Assembly (NCBI GenBank): GCA_027485645.1
Contig: JAIXQR010000005.1
Coordinates: forward strand, 1-64,000
Direction of reading: 5' to 3'
DNA from: a bacterium
GTDB lineage: Bacteria > Armatimonadota > Fimbriimonadia > Fimbriimonadales > Fimbriimonadaceae
Length of the DNA: 64,000 nt
A model generated the notes under the pieces. That model was not told where the DNA came from. It worked only from the letters and a program-made list of their open reading frames with translations, and did no database searches. Position 1 is the stretch's first letter. Every line of letters begins with the position of its first letter. Positions 51,515 through 61,268 of this stretch are shown in pieces. Made by a program: the position numbers and the translations under genes.

Positions 51515-53759
51515 TTGTAAGCCCCAAAATTTGTCGGATTACGGGAAGAACGCGGTTCGCCCGCGCTTCATCGATTTCCGATTCTTGCACCTGGACCGAG
51601 ATTCCCCCGGTCAAGCGCTCGCCGATTTGTCGCCGTTCTGGCTTGGTGAAAAGGGAGAAGGTCCGCCGGATGAGCGGCAGGATTTCGTCGACGGTTTCGG
51701 TGTCGAGGTCCGTTACCCACGCATCGACCGCTGCTAACAGCGGGGCTTGGTGGAGCAAGATGGTGCCGGCACCGTCGAGCAGGCCCTCGACGAACATGGC
51801 AGTTTCTTGGGCGGTTGCGCCAGACGATGCCTCTTGCCCGAGGCGGATGGCAAGCTGGTCCCCTTCGATTACGCCGAGATCGAATCGGACGCGTTCGGCC
51901 TTGCCTTGGACGAGTCGGTGACCGCCGTGTTGGTCGGCAATGATGCGAAGGGCATCTAGCCAGAGGTCAGTTTTCGCGGGGTCGCCGAACAGGGAGACGA
52001 CGCTCGAGATGGCGGAGATCCGCTCGGCCATCACGCGGGCGGCTGCCTCATCGAGCGAGTGGCAGGCGGGCGGGAGGCCAAGGCAGAGGCGAGTGAAAAT
52101 CGCATCGAGCACGGGCACGACGAGGTCGGATCGCGTGCCTCGGACGGAGCCATATCGCACGACGGCGGCGAGGGGCGGGAGGGCACTGGCGAGGTCCGCC
52201 ACGTCGGCGGTGACGGCAGAAACGGCCTGGAGCTTGCTGACGGCGGCCTCAATGGCACCGGAAAGTTCGGCTTCGAGGACGTGCTCGACGAGACGGGCGA
52301 TTTCGGCGAGTGTCTCGGCCTCGCTGGCATTAGCGATTGCGCATCCGGTGGCGGCAGATTCGACGGTGTTGCCGTGGATGCTGGCTTCGATGAGGGCAAT
52401 CGTGCGCTCGGGGGTCCAGCGAAGAAGCCAATGCTCGTGGAAGGTGCCGCGCTTCCCGGTCGCGCGGAGGGGGATGCCCCAGTCCACGTTTAGAAGGGCG
52501 AGCCGGTGCAAAAGCTGGCTGCGTTCGAGGTCGGTGGCGTTTCGGAGGTCGAGTTCCAGCGTCTGCTCGACGTCGCTCACCTTCATTCGCAGTCGCTTTT
52601 GGAGGGCGGTGAGGTTGGCCTGCAGCGGAATCATCGGGATCGAGTCCGGCACGTGCCCCATGCGCTCGCCGACGATGAGGCGCTTTCCGATGAGGTTCCA
52701 GACGACGGCGTCTCGAATGAGGACGGAGTTTGCCGCGTCGCGAAGCTCGCGCAATCCGGGCTTCGGTCGGCCGCGGAGGGAGGCGAGGGCGTCGGCAAGG
52801 CGCACGGCCTCGATGACGCTGGCGGGAGAGGCGTCGAGGTCCTCTTCTCGCATGAGGCGAGCGACGGAGAGCAGCCAGCTTGTGGAGATGTCTTGCGGCT
52901 CCGACTTCCAAATCAGGTCGTAGAATGCGGGCGACCTTGCGCCGGCTCCGTAGCCGGAGGCGAACGTGAGTCGCTCGTAGGTCCACGGGACGATGGTCGA
53001 GCCGAATTTCAGCTTCGGCAGTCCCTTGAGGAGAGCGTCATCGGGTTTGGAGGGTTGCAGGACTTTTAGGGCCGGCACATGCCAGGCGCCGCATACGACG
53101 GCGATGCGCTCGTGCCCTTCGGCAAGCGCGGCGCGGATGGTGCGCCGCATGTGGGCTTCGCGCAGTTCGTTGAATTCAGCATCGGTGACTTTGCGGCGGT
53201 CATCGTCTTCGTTAGCGTCTTCGTTAGCGTCTTCGTCTTCGGTCGCATCTTCGCTCGATTCTTCTCGAAGCGCGCACATGAGGGTATCGATTCCGGCGAA
53301 GAGTTCATGCGCGTTCGATCGATGCTCGACGAGATGCTCCCACCAGTCCTCTCCGTCGTCGAATCCGGCGGCGGTGGCGATTTGCTCCATGGCGTCCGAA
53401 TTCGGCTTGCCGATGACGTTCAGGGCGAGCATGGTCGCGGAGGGCAGGTCCATAAAGGTCACCGGCACTTCGTGCGCGGCGGCCCAGCGAAAGGCTTGAA
53501 GTTCGGGCGAGAACTCGGCAAGGGGATAGTAGGAGGCGAGTCTGGGCGTTTCGAGGGCGTATTCCAGCATCGCGACCGGGGTCTCAACCGCCGGGTCGAG
53601 CAAAAACGAGATCAGCGACTCGGACCCGGATGGGCCTTCGACGAGGACGATTTGCGGCTGCCACTCATCGAGGGCAGCGACGAGCGAACGGGCCGAGCCG
53701 GGCCCGTGGTGACGAATCCCAAACAGGCGAACCGAATCGCTTACAGAAGTTCTCGACAT
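51507..53759 (-). CDS. DUF5682 family protein of MoxR module
   Basis: About 750 residues from ATG 53759 (MSRTSVSDSVRLFGIRHHGPGSA); an ATG at 53780 would add seven. The N-terminal third carries the DUF5682 signature GIRHHGPGSARSLVAALDEWQPQIVLVEGPSG and HERIAVVCGAWHVPAL, resembling a TraB/erythromycin-esterase-type core. It has a Glu/Asp-rich insert around residue 190. The rest is helical. Always found in MoxR-vWA loci; activity unknown. It overlaps the MoxR gene by 19 nt. Confidence 0.85.
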   Translation of the reverse strand: MSRTSVSDSVRLFGIRHHGPGSARSLVAALDEWQPQIVLVEGPSGSESLISFLLDPAVETPVAMLEYALETPRLASYYPLAEFSPELQAFRWAAAHEVPVTFMDLPSATMLALNVIGKPNSDAMEQIATAAGFDDGEDWWEHLVEHRSNAHELFAGIDTLMCALREESSEDATEDEDANEDANEDDDRRKVTDAEFNELREAHMRRTIRAALAEGHERIAVVCGAWHVPALKVLQPSKPDDALLKGLPKLKFGSTIVPWTYERLTFASGYGAGARSPAFYDLIWKSEPQDISTSWLLSVARLMREEDLDASPASVIEAVRLADALASLRGRPKPGLRELRDAANSVLIRDAVVWNLIGKRLIVGERMGHVPDSIPMIPLQANLTALQKRLRMKVSDVEQTLELDLRNATDLERSQLLHRLALLNVDWGIPLRATGKRGTFHEHWLLRWTPERTIALIEASIHGNTVESAATGCAIANASEAETLAEIARLVEHVLEAELSGAIEAAVSKLQAVSAVTADVADLASALPPLAAVVRYGSVRGTRSDLVVPVLDAIFTRLCLGLPPACHSLDEAAARVMAERISAISSVVSLFGDPAKTDLWLDALRIIADQHGGHRLVQGKAERVRFDLGVIEGDQLAIRLGQEASSGATAQETAMFVEGLLDGAGTILLHQAPLLAAVDAWVTDLDTETVDEILPLIRRTFSLFTKPERRQIGERLTGGISVQVQESEIDEARANRVLPVIRQILGLTNV

Positions 53760-54823
53760 GCGCGATAAAGGTCCTTCCACTCGCCCCGTTCCTTCACCAC
53801 GGTTTCGAGATACTCCTTCCAGGCCAGGGTGTCTTGGCTGGCGTCTTTGATCACGGCTCCGGTGAGGGCGCTGGCGAGATCGGAGGCGCGGAGTTTGCCA
53901 TCGCCAAAGTGGGCCGCCATTGCGAGTCCGCTGTTTAGTACAGAGATTGCCTCGGCGGTGCTAAGCGTGCCGGTGGGCACTTTTAGCTTCGTTTTCTTGT
54001 CGAGGGTCATGCCGTCGCGGAGCTCGCGGAAGATGGTGACGAGGCGATTGATGTCTTCGAGCGCGGGCGGTTCGGCGGGGAGTTCGAGGGCCCGGCCAAT
54101 GGCTTCGGAGCGTTGGCGCACGATCTCGGCTTCTTCTTCGAAGGTTTCCGGAAGCGGCAGGTGGACGGTGTTGAATCGACGTCGCAAGGCCGAGGAGAGA
54201 TCGTTCACGCCGCGGTCTCGGTCGTTGGCGGTGGCGATGACGTTGAAGCCTTTTCGCGCTTGGACCTCGTCGTTCAGCTCAGGGATCGGGAGCGATTTTT
54301 CGGAGAGGACGGTGATGAGGGCGTCTTGGACGTCGGATGGGATTCGGGTGAGTTCTTCAACGCGGGCGATCTTGCCGGTTTCCATCGCGCGCATGATGGG
54401 CGAGGGGACGAGGGCGGAGCGGGATGGGCCTTCGGCTAGAAGTTTGGCGTAGTTCCAGCCGTAGCGCAGAGTTTCTTCGCTGGTGCCAGAGGTGCCTTGG
54501 ACCAGAAGGGTGGAGTCGCCAGACGTTGCCGCGGCAAGGTGCTCGGCGAGCCAGGTTTTGGCGGTTCCGGGAACGCCGAGGAGGAGCAGCGCGCGGTCGG
54601 TCGCGAGGGTGGCGATGGCGACTTCGACGATGGTTCGGTTGCCGATGTACTTTGGCGTGACTTCGAAGCCGTTGGGCAGGGTTCCGCCGAGGATATACGT
54701 TGCCACCGCCCAGGGCGAGAGGTTCCAGCTCGGCGGACGCGGCCGGTCGTCGGCCTTGCCTAGCTCGGTGAGTTCGGACTGAAAGGCCTGTTCGGCGTGT
54801 TGGCGGAGGATAGGTTCATTCAT
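53741..54823 (-). CDS. MoxR-type AAA+ ATPase
   Basis: 360 residues. Walker A GVPGTAKT (83-90), Walker B position IARVEELTR (152-160) where the usual Asp-Glu is Glu-Glu, sensor 1 NVIATAN (194-200), arginine-finger region SALRRRFNTV (211-220) and a C-terminal lid. MoxR ATPases with vWA partners act as chaperones for assembling or remodelling protein or metal complexes. Fourth gene from the distal end of the module. Confidence 0.9.
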   Translation of the reverse strand: MNEPILRQHAEQAFQSELTELGKADDRPRPPSWNLSPWAVATYILGGTLPNGFEVTPKYIGNRTIVEVAIATLATDRALLLLGVPGTAKTWLAEHLAAATSGDSTLLVQGTSGTSEETLRYGWNYAKLLAEGPSRSALVPSPIMRAMETGKIARVEELTRIPSDVQDALITVLSEKSLPIPELNDEVQARKGFNVIATANDRDRGVNDLSSALRRRFNTVHLPLPETFEEEAEIVRQRSEAIGRALELPAEPPALEDINRLVTIFRELRDGMTLDKKTKLKVPTGTLSTAEAISVLNSGLAMAAHFGDGKLRASDLASALTGAVIKDASQDTLAWKEYLETVVKERGEWKDLYRACRELL

Positions 54824-54855
54824 GGTTCTGTACTCAGAGAATTAGGCGGGGAGAT

Positions 54856-56238
54856 CTAGGCGAGGGAATCTAGGCTGGATAGCAGGCGTTTTCGGAGGCT
54901 CAAAATGTTGCGCACTTCGAGGCGGGTGTCTTCGAAAGCGTGGTGCTCTTCGATTGGGACCTCGGTCCTCGAGATCGCATCGACATGCATGTAGAGGGCA
55001 AAGAAAGTAAGAATGGCGTGAGAATGGTTGTTCGTTTTCAAAGTGTCAATGAGGGTGCAGGAGAGCTCGAAGGATAGGGGACGCTTTGCCTCAATGATCA
55101 TCTGTACGACCAGGCCCGATTGATACTCCTCGCCGCGAAGGCCCTTAAGGGCAATTCGTTCGAACACTTCCGGACTCGCGTGGGCAGCGAGGTCTCGCCC
55201 CTTGTATTTGTAGATGTCCATGCGAGAAACGAGCAATTCGTACATCGCGTCGATCCACGGCTGATCCTTAAAGCGGACGGCGGCAACGATGAGCCCCTCC
55301 AGCATCGCCCTGTGATAGTCAGACTTACCGACGTGCTCAAAGAACTTTTCGCGGGACCCGTTGGTGACCCAGATAGACGGTGGGACGTTGCTGACGACGT
55401 CAATGAGGGCCATGGCCTTCGGGCCCATTCCATGGACCTCCGGCGATTTGGGCAGCCACTTTGGAAGCTCACTTCGGTCGGGGGCTTCGATAATGAGGCT
55501 GGTGCTCAGGAACGATTTCTTCCAAGTAAGGATAGGGGCCGCGAGCAGGGCGAGTTCGAGCGCAACATTGAATGATGCTTGGGAGGCCAGGAGCTCGAGT
55601 GCCGCCTCGCGGATCTCTTTTCGGCGATCCTTCAGTGCGATTTCTAGGATGGGTTCGTCGTGGATGCTGAGCTGGATTTGCAGTTGCTTGACGGCCTTTA
55701 GGCGCTCTTTCCAGTCCATTGCCTCGAACTCTGTGGTGAGCCATTCGCGGTAGGCAGCGGGGTCTTCGGTGCGCTTTGCGGCGAACTCCTCGTCGTCGGA
55801 TGGTGAGAGGTCTAGTCCTTGAAGCTGACCGAGCCAGTGGCCGCGCTCGCCGATGATGGGAAGTAGTTCTTCTCGGTGCTTCTTGACGAGGGGAAGAATG
55901 GCGGTGAGCAAAGCTGGCGGCAGAACCGCCCGAACCTGCCTCGCTTTCGCGGCCCATTCCAGGACGACGTGGATCATCTTTTTATTCAGGGCCTCGCTGA
56001 GCGGCGCCTCAGATGCTTGGGCCACGCGGCCGATTTCTTGCGGTGCGGTGGGGAGCGGTTTAACTGAATCTACGCCGACGCCTCCGGCCCGGCGCATCAG
56101 GTCGAGGGTGCCAGCTAGAACCAGGGCCCGCTTTTCAGATTTCTCGCCGGGAGTTTCCGGCAGGAGATCGACGTTGGGAAGCGTGGCCCGCTGGGTGCCG
56201 ACTTGGATGACGCTTGCAACTTCGCTAAGTGTTTTCAT
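54856..56238 (-). CDS. DUF5691 family helical-repeat protein of MoxR module
   Basis: 460 residues, almost entirely helical. LPIIGERGHWLGQLQ is the recognisable DUF5691 stretch; HEAT-like helices follow (DRRKEIREAALELLASQ). No catalytic motif. It starts 4 bases after the SWIM gene and ends 32 bases before MoxR. Likely scaffold or substrate-recognition subunit; that is inference. Confidence 0.75.
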   Translation of the reverse strand: MKTLSEVASVIQVGTQRATLPNVDLLPETPGEKSEKRALVLAGTLDLMRRAGGVGVDSVKPLPTAPQEIGRVAQASEAPLSEALNKKMIHVVLEWAAKARQVRAVLPPALLTAILPLVKKHREELLPIIGERGHWLGQLQGLDLSPSDDEEFAAKRTEDPAAYREWLTTEFEAMDWKERLKAVKQLQIQLSIHDEPILEIALKDRRKEIREAALELLASQASFNVALELALLAAPILTWKKSFLSTSLIIEAPDRSELPKWLPKSPEVHGMGPKAMALIDVVSNVPPSIWVTNGSREKFFEHVGKSDYHRAMLEGLIVAAVRFKDQPWIDAMYELLVSRMDIYKYKGRDLAAHASPEVFERIALKGLRGEEYQSGLVVQMIIEAKRPLSFELSCTLIDTLKTNNHSHAILTFFALYMHVDAISRTEVPIEEHHAFEDTRLEVRNILSLRKRLLSSLDSLA

Positions 56239-56242
56239 TGCA

Positions 56243-57517
56243 TTACGTCCAAGGATCGTCGGAGCCGCAGAGCACGTTTAGGCTGGAGCCATTCCATTCT
56301 CCAACGATTTCGATCGGTTGATTGCCAAAAAGGGCCACGAGATACCAAGGGTCTTCGCCCATTAAGGGAAGGGCTCGGCCTGAGGAGTCGATGACGAACC
56401 AGTCGGATTCTTTGCGGCCGAAGCTTCCGGCGGTGATGGGAATGGGTACGCGCTCCGCCCATGGGTTCTGCGACCAGACATCCGCCGCGAACTCTAAGCC
56501 GTCCGCAATGAGGCCGCCTTTGCGGGGCTGGAAGGGTTGAGGTTCGATTTCGGTTAAGTTGACCCGAAGGGGGTAGGCGGACGGGTAGTACTGCGCTTTT
56601 GCGTGGAATGCCGTTCCGATAAGCGGTTGAAAATCGAACGGTTGTCCGGCTGCGGAGAACGCGAGGTGTAGGGCCCACTTGCCGGTCGATCGTGCCTGGA
56701 GCCAGCTTCGGCAGGTGGTGATGCGATCTTCGGTTTCGATGGTGCTCCCAAGCACATCCCAAACGTCTTCGACCGGTTCCCCGGTGAGGTCCTCTTTTCG
56801 GAACGAGATCCCGACCGCAGTGCGGACGTCGGCCTTCAGACCTTCGGGGAGAGTTTCTATTCGCTTCGCGGCTTCAAGAAGTAGGGTTAGATTGCCGAGT
56901 TGGCCAGCGACGGTTGGGCCCCAGGCGTCGCCGACGCCGATGGCGTTGCCGATGCGCTTAAGTCGCGTTGCGATTCCGGGGGCTTGGGCATCGACCATGC
57001 GCGCGGCCATTTGGTCCCAACTTCGGGCGGATTGCGAGGCATAGAGTCCTTGGGAGACCGCGTCTTCGAGGAAGGATTCGCATTCCTCGATGCCAGCGAG
57101 GATTTTTGCCCAGCGCTTTTCGGTTCGCTTTTCCGCGTCTGCGGGAGACGCGGCAGGGGTGGAGGCGACTTTCTCTGCCTTTTGCTCCGATCGTTCGGCT
57201 CGCTTATCTAGCCATTCTTGGACCCAGGTCGGCGGCGTGCCGGGCTCGATTTCGGATTTTGCGTGGCGTAGGAGGAGCCCCAGCGCGTGCTTGCATGGGA
57301 GCTTTCGGCTCGGGCAGGAGCATTTGTACGCGATTTCGCGGAGGTCGACGGCGGTTTGGTAGGGGTTCTTTCCGCTGCCTTTTGCTTCTCCCCAGGCGGC
57401 AAGTTCGCTCTCGCCGATGCACGCCCACTTGGCCGGGTTGGCAAGTTCTCGCCCAGCACTGACGGCCGATGCATCCGGCGCAAGCGCAAAAACTTGTTCC
57501 GGGGTTAGGCGGACCAT
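56243..57517 (-). CDS. SWIM zinc-finger protein of MoxR module
   Basis: 424 residues from ATG 57517. SWIM finger C66-x-C68-x6-C75-x-H77 (YKCSCPSRKLPCKHALGL), a DNA- or protein-binding zinc site. A coiled, Lys/Glu-rich linker follows, then a beta-rich C-terminal domain (FVIDSSGRALPLMGEDPWYLVALFG). First gene of the module, divergent from GH43. Confidence 0.85.
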   Translation of the reverse strand: MVRLTPEQVFALAPDASAVSAGRELANPAKWACIGESELAAWGEAKGSGKNPYQTAVDLREIAYKCSCPSRKLPCKHALGLLLRHAKSEIEPGTPPTWVQEWLDKRAERSEQKAEKVASTPAASPADAEKRTEKRWAKILAGIEECESFLEDAVSQGLYASQSARSWDQMAARMVDAQAPGIATRLKRIGNAIGVGDAWGPTVAGQLGNLTLLLEAAKRIETLPEGLKADVRTAVGISFRKEDLTGEPVEDVWDVLGSTIETEDRITTCRSWLQARSTGKWALHLAFSAAGQPFDFQPLIGTAFHAKAQYYPSAYPLRVNLTEIEPQPFQPRKGGLIADGLEFAADVWSQNPWAERVPIPITAGSFGRKESDWFVIDSSGRALPLMGEDPWYLVALFGNQPIEIVGEWNGSSLNVLCGSDDPWT

Positions 57518-57665
57518 CAACTTAGTATTACACTCTCACAACCAGTTTGCAGCAGGGAATGCGCGATCCTTGGGGCGTACAATTTCGCCGTCGGGATACC
57601 AAGGGCGGCGGTGATATTTACGGGTAAATAGAAGCCATTGATGGGCTGGGGCCCGTCCAAGACTT

Positions 57666-59243
57666 ATGTTGCTCACCCTCTGCATCTGCGGCGCGGCGGC
57701 GCTGGCGTTTTCGACCACGGAGCTGAATATGGAAACCGCAAAACCTACAAATCCGATTCTTTGGGCTGATGTGCCAGATGTCTCGATTGTCCGGGTGGGC
57801 AAGGCTTATTACATGGCCAGCACCACCATGCACATGAGTCCGGGGTTGCCGATTATGAAGTCGACCGACCTTGTGAACTGGAAGCTGGTGAGCTATGCCT
57901 ACGAGACGCTTGGAGAGAACGAGGCGCTAACATTGCAGAACGGCAAGAGCGCCTACGGTAAGGGCTCTTGGGCACCGAGTTTGCGCTATCACAAGGGGAC
58001 TTTTTACGCCTCGACGTTCTCTTCCACCACCGGAAAGACCTACATCTTCAGCACGAAAAATCCGGAGAAGGAGGCGTGGAAAGAGATTTCGTTTTCACCT
58101 TCGTTCCATGACAGTTCCCTGTTCTTTGACGATGATGGGCGGGTGTATTTGGTCTACGGGGCCGGGGACATTCGACTGGTGGAGCTGAACGCGGATCTCT
58201 CGGGAGTGAAGCCAGGCGGAACCAACAAGGTCATTATCCGGAACGCCACGGCGGTTGCCGGTGGGCAGCCGGGGTTGCCTGCAGAAGGATCGCAGGTGTT
58301 CAAAGTGAACGGCAAGTACTACATTTGCCACATCACCTGGCCGCGGGGCGGGATGCGGATGGAGCTTGTACACCGGGCGGATCGCATTGATGGCGAATAC
58401 GAAGGTCGCGTGATGTTCCAAGATCGCGGCATCGCGCAGGGCGGGATGGTGGACACGCCAGACGGACGGTGGTTCAGCTATCTCTTCCGCGACACGGGGG
58501 CGGTGGGGCGAATTCCTTGGCTGGTGCCGATGACATGGGTCGATGGCTGGCCGGTGGTCGGAGTTGACGGCAAAGCTCCGGATGTCCTCGATCTGCCAGA
58601 TGCGAAGCTTGGGGTGAGCGGCATTGTCGCTTCGGATGAGTTTTCGCGGCGGCGCGGGCAGCGTGCCTTGCCCTTGGCTTGGCAGTGGAACCACAACCCG
58701 GACGATGCGAATTGGTCGGTCACCGCTCGACCGGGCTTCTTGCGATTGACGACGGGGCGAGTGGATTCCTCGGTCGTGCAAGCGCGCAACACGTTGACCC
58801 AGCGGACCTTTGGGCCGACAAGTTCGGCAACGACCTCCGTAGACGTCCTGGGCATGCGCGATGGCGACGTTGCCGGCATGGTTGCGCTGATGGGCCGATA
58901 CGGGTACGTCGGCGTGAAGCGGACGGGAGATGAGTTTTTTGTTTCGATGGTGAGCGCGGAAACTGGCGCGTCGGTTGAGGCGGAAAGCGTTCCGCTGAAA
59001 GGCAAGCGGGTGTATCTCAAAGTCGAATGCGACTTTCGAGACGTGCGGGACGAGGCCGCTTTCTTCTATAGCCTTGATGGCAAAAACTGGAACCGGATTG
59101 GCAAAACGGTGAAGCTTCGCTACGATCTCGCCCACTTTATGGGCTGTCGGTTTGGGTTGTTTAACTTCTCGACCAAGTCGGCGGGCGGCTACGCCGACTT
59201 CGATTTCTATCGACTCGGGAACGAGATAACGCCCAAGTCATAG
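57666..59243 (+). CDS. Glycoside hydrolase family 43 enzyme with C-terminal beta-sandwich
   Basis: 525 residues. Signal peptide MLLTLCICGAAALAFS. Five-bladed propeller about 25-320: base Asp in WADVPDVSIVRVG, pKa-tuning Asp in SFHDSSLFFDDDGRVYLVYG, and acid Glu in PAEGSQVFKVNGKYYI. Residues about 335-520 form a jelly-roll like the C-terminal domain of beta-xylosidases. Probably an exported exo-xylosidase or arabinofuranosidase. Confidence 0.87.
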   Translation: MLLTLCICGAAALAFSTTELNMETAKPTNPILWADVPDVSIVRVGKAYYMASTTMHMSPGLPIMKSTDLVNWKLVSYAYETLGENEALTLQNGKSAYGKGSWAPSLRYHKGTFYASTFSSTTGKTYIFSTKNPEKEAWKEISFSPSFHDSSLFFDDDGRVYLVYGAGDIRLVELNADLSGVKPGGTNKVIIRNATAVAGGQPGLPAEGSQVFKVNGKYYICHITWPRGGMRMELVHRADRIDGEYEGRVMFQDRGIAQGGMVDTPDGRWFSYLFRDTGAVGRIPWLVPMTWVDGWPVVGVDGKAPDVLDLPDAKLGVSGIVASDEFSRRRGQRALPLAWQWNHNPDDANWSVTARPGFLRLTTGRVDSSVVQARNTLTQRTFGPTSSATTSVDVLGMRDGDVAGMVALMGRYGYVGVKRTGDEFFVSMVSAETGASVEAESVPLKGKRVYLKVECDFRDVRDEAAFFYSLDGKNWNRIGKTVKLRYDLAHFMGCRFGLFNFSTKSAGGYADFDFYRLGNEITPKS

Positions 59244-59272
59244 TGATGCCTAGGATGTGCAAGACTTTTTAG

Positions 59273-60874
59273 ATGTTCGTTGCCGCTGCGCTTCTCTTTG
59301 CGACTCCCGCCGATCTACTCGTGATCAACGCGAAGATTTGGACCGATGGGGCGCTGAGTCAGAACACGGTTCTCGCTGTACGGAACGAGAAAGTCACTTA
59401 TGTGGGCAAAAGCTCGAAGGGCTTGCGCGGTCCGAAAACGCGCGTGGTGGATGCGAAAGGCCGAATCGTGACGCCCGGCATTATTGATGCGCACACTCAC
59501 CTGGCTCGGGCTGGGGTTGGGTTCAAATACGGTTTGGATCTGCGGGTAGCGAACTCGAAAGAGCAGTTCATCGAGCTTGTTCGCAAAAAGGTCGCGACCT
59601 TGCCTGCAGGGGCTTGGCTTAGCGGGAGAGGATGGTCCACCGAAAGTTATAAGGTCAAGGAAACGCCTCATCGCGATTGGATCGATTCGGTGACCGGCGA
59701 TCGTCCGGCGGTGCTCACCCGAATGGACGGGCATAGCCTGCTGGCGAACTCCGCCGCGCTGAAGCTTGCCGGAATCACCAAAGATGGCCCGGCCGATCCG
59801 CCAGGAGGAAGCATTGAGCGGGACCCCAAGACGGGAGAACCGACCGGCATTTTGGTTGACGCGGCGATGCCGCTGATTCAGACCCCGCCACCTTCGCGAC
59901 TTCAGCTACGGGAAGGGCTAAAAGCGGTGGTGGCGGAGGCGAACCGGTTTGGGGTCACGGCGGTCGGGGACATCATGGACCCGCTGGCGCTATCGACGGT
60001 TCGCGAGTATGCCGCGAACCCGGCTCGGTCGATCCGTTTTGGGGTTTATCTTCAGTTTGAGTCACCGATGGTTGTGGGTATGGCGACGGAGGCCAAGCCT
60101 ATTCCAGGCTGGTTCGAGCCTCGCGGCATCAAGCTGTACATGGACGGTTCTCTCGGTTCGCGCAGCGCCTATATGGCGGCTCCGTTCAGCAAGCCGCTCC
60201 CGACCCAGCCGGCCGACTGGCGTGGACTACCGCGGATTGGAGCGACGAACGGACTTTACGCGCAGTTAATCAAGAGCGCCGCAGACGCGAACATTCAGGT
60301 CATTACCCACGCAATTGGTGACCAAGCGAACAAGGACGCGCTCGACCTCTACGCGAAGGTGCCAGGACTTGCTCGCCGACGCTTCCGGATTGAGCATGCC
60401 CAGCATTTGCTGCCGTCAGAAATCGGGCGTTTTGCAAAGCTGGGAGTTTTGCCATCGATGCAACCTTTCCATAAGGCAGACGATGGTCGGTACTGCGATG
60501 ACGTGATCGGCAAGGATCGGAGTCGAAGCAGCTACACCTTCAGGACGTTCCTCAAATCGGGAGCAAAGCTCACCTTCGGTAGCGACTTTCCGGTGGTGAC
60601 GATTGATCCTTGGATCGGGATTCACACGGCGGTGACCGGTGAGATTCTCGGGGGCTCGATTTGGATGCCCGAGCAGAACATAAGCTTCGACCAAGCGCTC
60701 GATGCTTACACCCGAACGAGTGCGTACGCGATCTTTCGGGAGAAGGACCTCGGGCGGTTGGTGCCGGGGTACCAGGCGGACTTTGTGATTCTAGAAGGAT
60801 CGCCGTACCAAAAGAACGGCACGAATAACCTTCGCCCCGCCGCAACTTACGTCGCCGGTCGAAAGGTTTTCTAG
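59273..60874 (+). CDS. Amidohydrolase family 3 protein (YtcJ-like)
   Basis: 533 residues. N-terminus MFVAAALLFATPADLL is hydrophobic and may be a short signal peptide. ADLLVINAKIWTDG and IVTPGIIDAHTHL give the first metal site; HAIGDQANKDALDLYA, RIEHAQHL and FGSDFPVV the others. Family members hydrolyse amides in small molecules; substrate unknown. It follows GH43 by 29 bases on the same strand. Confidence 0.86.
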   Translation: MFVAAALLFATPADLLVINAKIWTDGALSQNTVLAVRNEKVTYVGKSSKGLRGPKTRVVDAKGRIVTPGIIDAHTHLARAGVGFKYGLDLRVANSKEQFIELVRKKVATLPAGAWLSGRGWSTESYKVKETPHRDWIDSVTGDRPAVLTRMDGHSLLANSAALKLAGITKDGPADPPGGSIERDPKTGEPTGILVDAAMPLIQTPPPSRLQLREGLKAVVAEANRFGVTAVGDIMDPLALSTVREYAANPARSIRFGVYLQFESPMVVGMATEAKPIPGWFEPRGIKLYMDGSLGSRSAYMAAPFSKPLPTQPADWRGLPRIGATNGLYAQLIKSAADANIQVITHAIGDQANKDALDLYAKVPGLARRRFRIEHAQHLLPSEIGRFAKLGVLPSMQPFHKADDGRYCDDVIGKDRSRSSYTFRTFLKSGAKLTFGSDFPVVTIDPWIGIHTAVTGEILGGSIWMPEQNISFDQALDAYTRTSAYAIFREKDLGRLVPGYQADFVILEGSPYQKNGTNNLRPAATYVAGRKVF

Positions 60875-60876
60875 GG

Positions 60877-61152
60877 CTAGCGCATTTGACTGATGAGGGC
60901 CACGTAGCCCAGAACGCTCACGGACGCGGCGATCCAGAAGGCAACTTTGAAGGAGCCCTTTTTCGTCTTGTGCCGGAACAGCTGCTGCGCCAGGAACGAT
61001 CCTGGCCATCCGCCGAGAGCGGCGACTAAGAAAATGTCCCGCTCCGGGATGCGTCGCTTTCCCTCCTCCGCCTTGCGCTTGTCAACGTAAATTTGCATGA
61101 ACGCAAATGTATTGAAGAGCAAAAGTAGAATCGCGACCATCGACGGTGACAC
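60877..61152 (-). CDS. DUF1294 small membrane protein
   Basis: 91 residues. Two or three hydrophobic segments and the DUF1294 signature VDKRKAEEGKRRIPERDIFLVAALGGWPGSFLAQQLFRHKTKKGSF. Function unknown. Encoded alone, convergent with the amidohydrolase. Confidence 0.88.
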   Translation of the reverse strand: MSPSMVAILLLLFNTFAFMQIYVDKRKAEEGKRRIPERDIFLVAALGGWPGSFLAQQLFRHKTKKGSFKVAFWIAASVSVLGYVALISQMR

Positions 61153-61268
61153 CTTACCAGTAGGTAAACGATCGCCTCGGCTATCTTCGGGTTAGACGGA
61201 TTTGCGTTTCACCTAAAGAAAATCGCAAGGTGTCTTGGCAATTACTCATCCGGTGCCGACCATATAGC

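Noticed and set aside
51940-52923. Ser/Arg-rich plus-strand frame opposite DUF5682
   Set aside because: Antisense of Ala/Leu/Glu-rich coding sequence; no supporting features.
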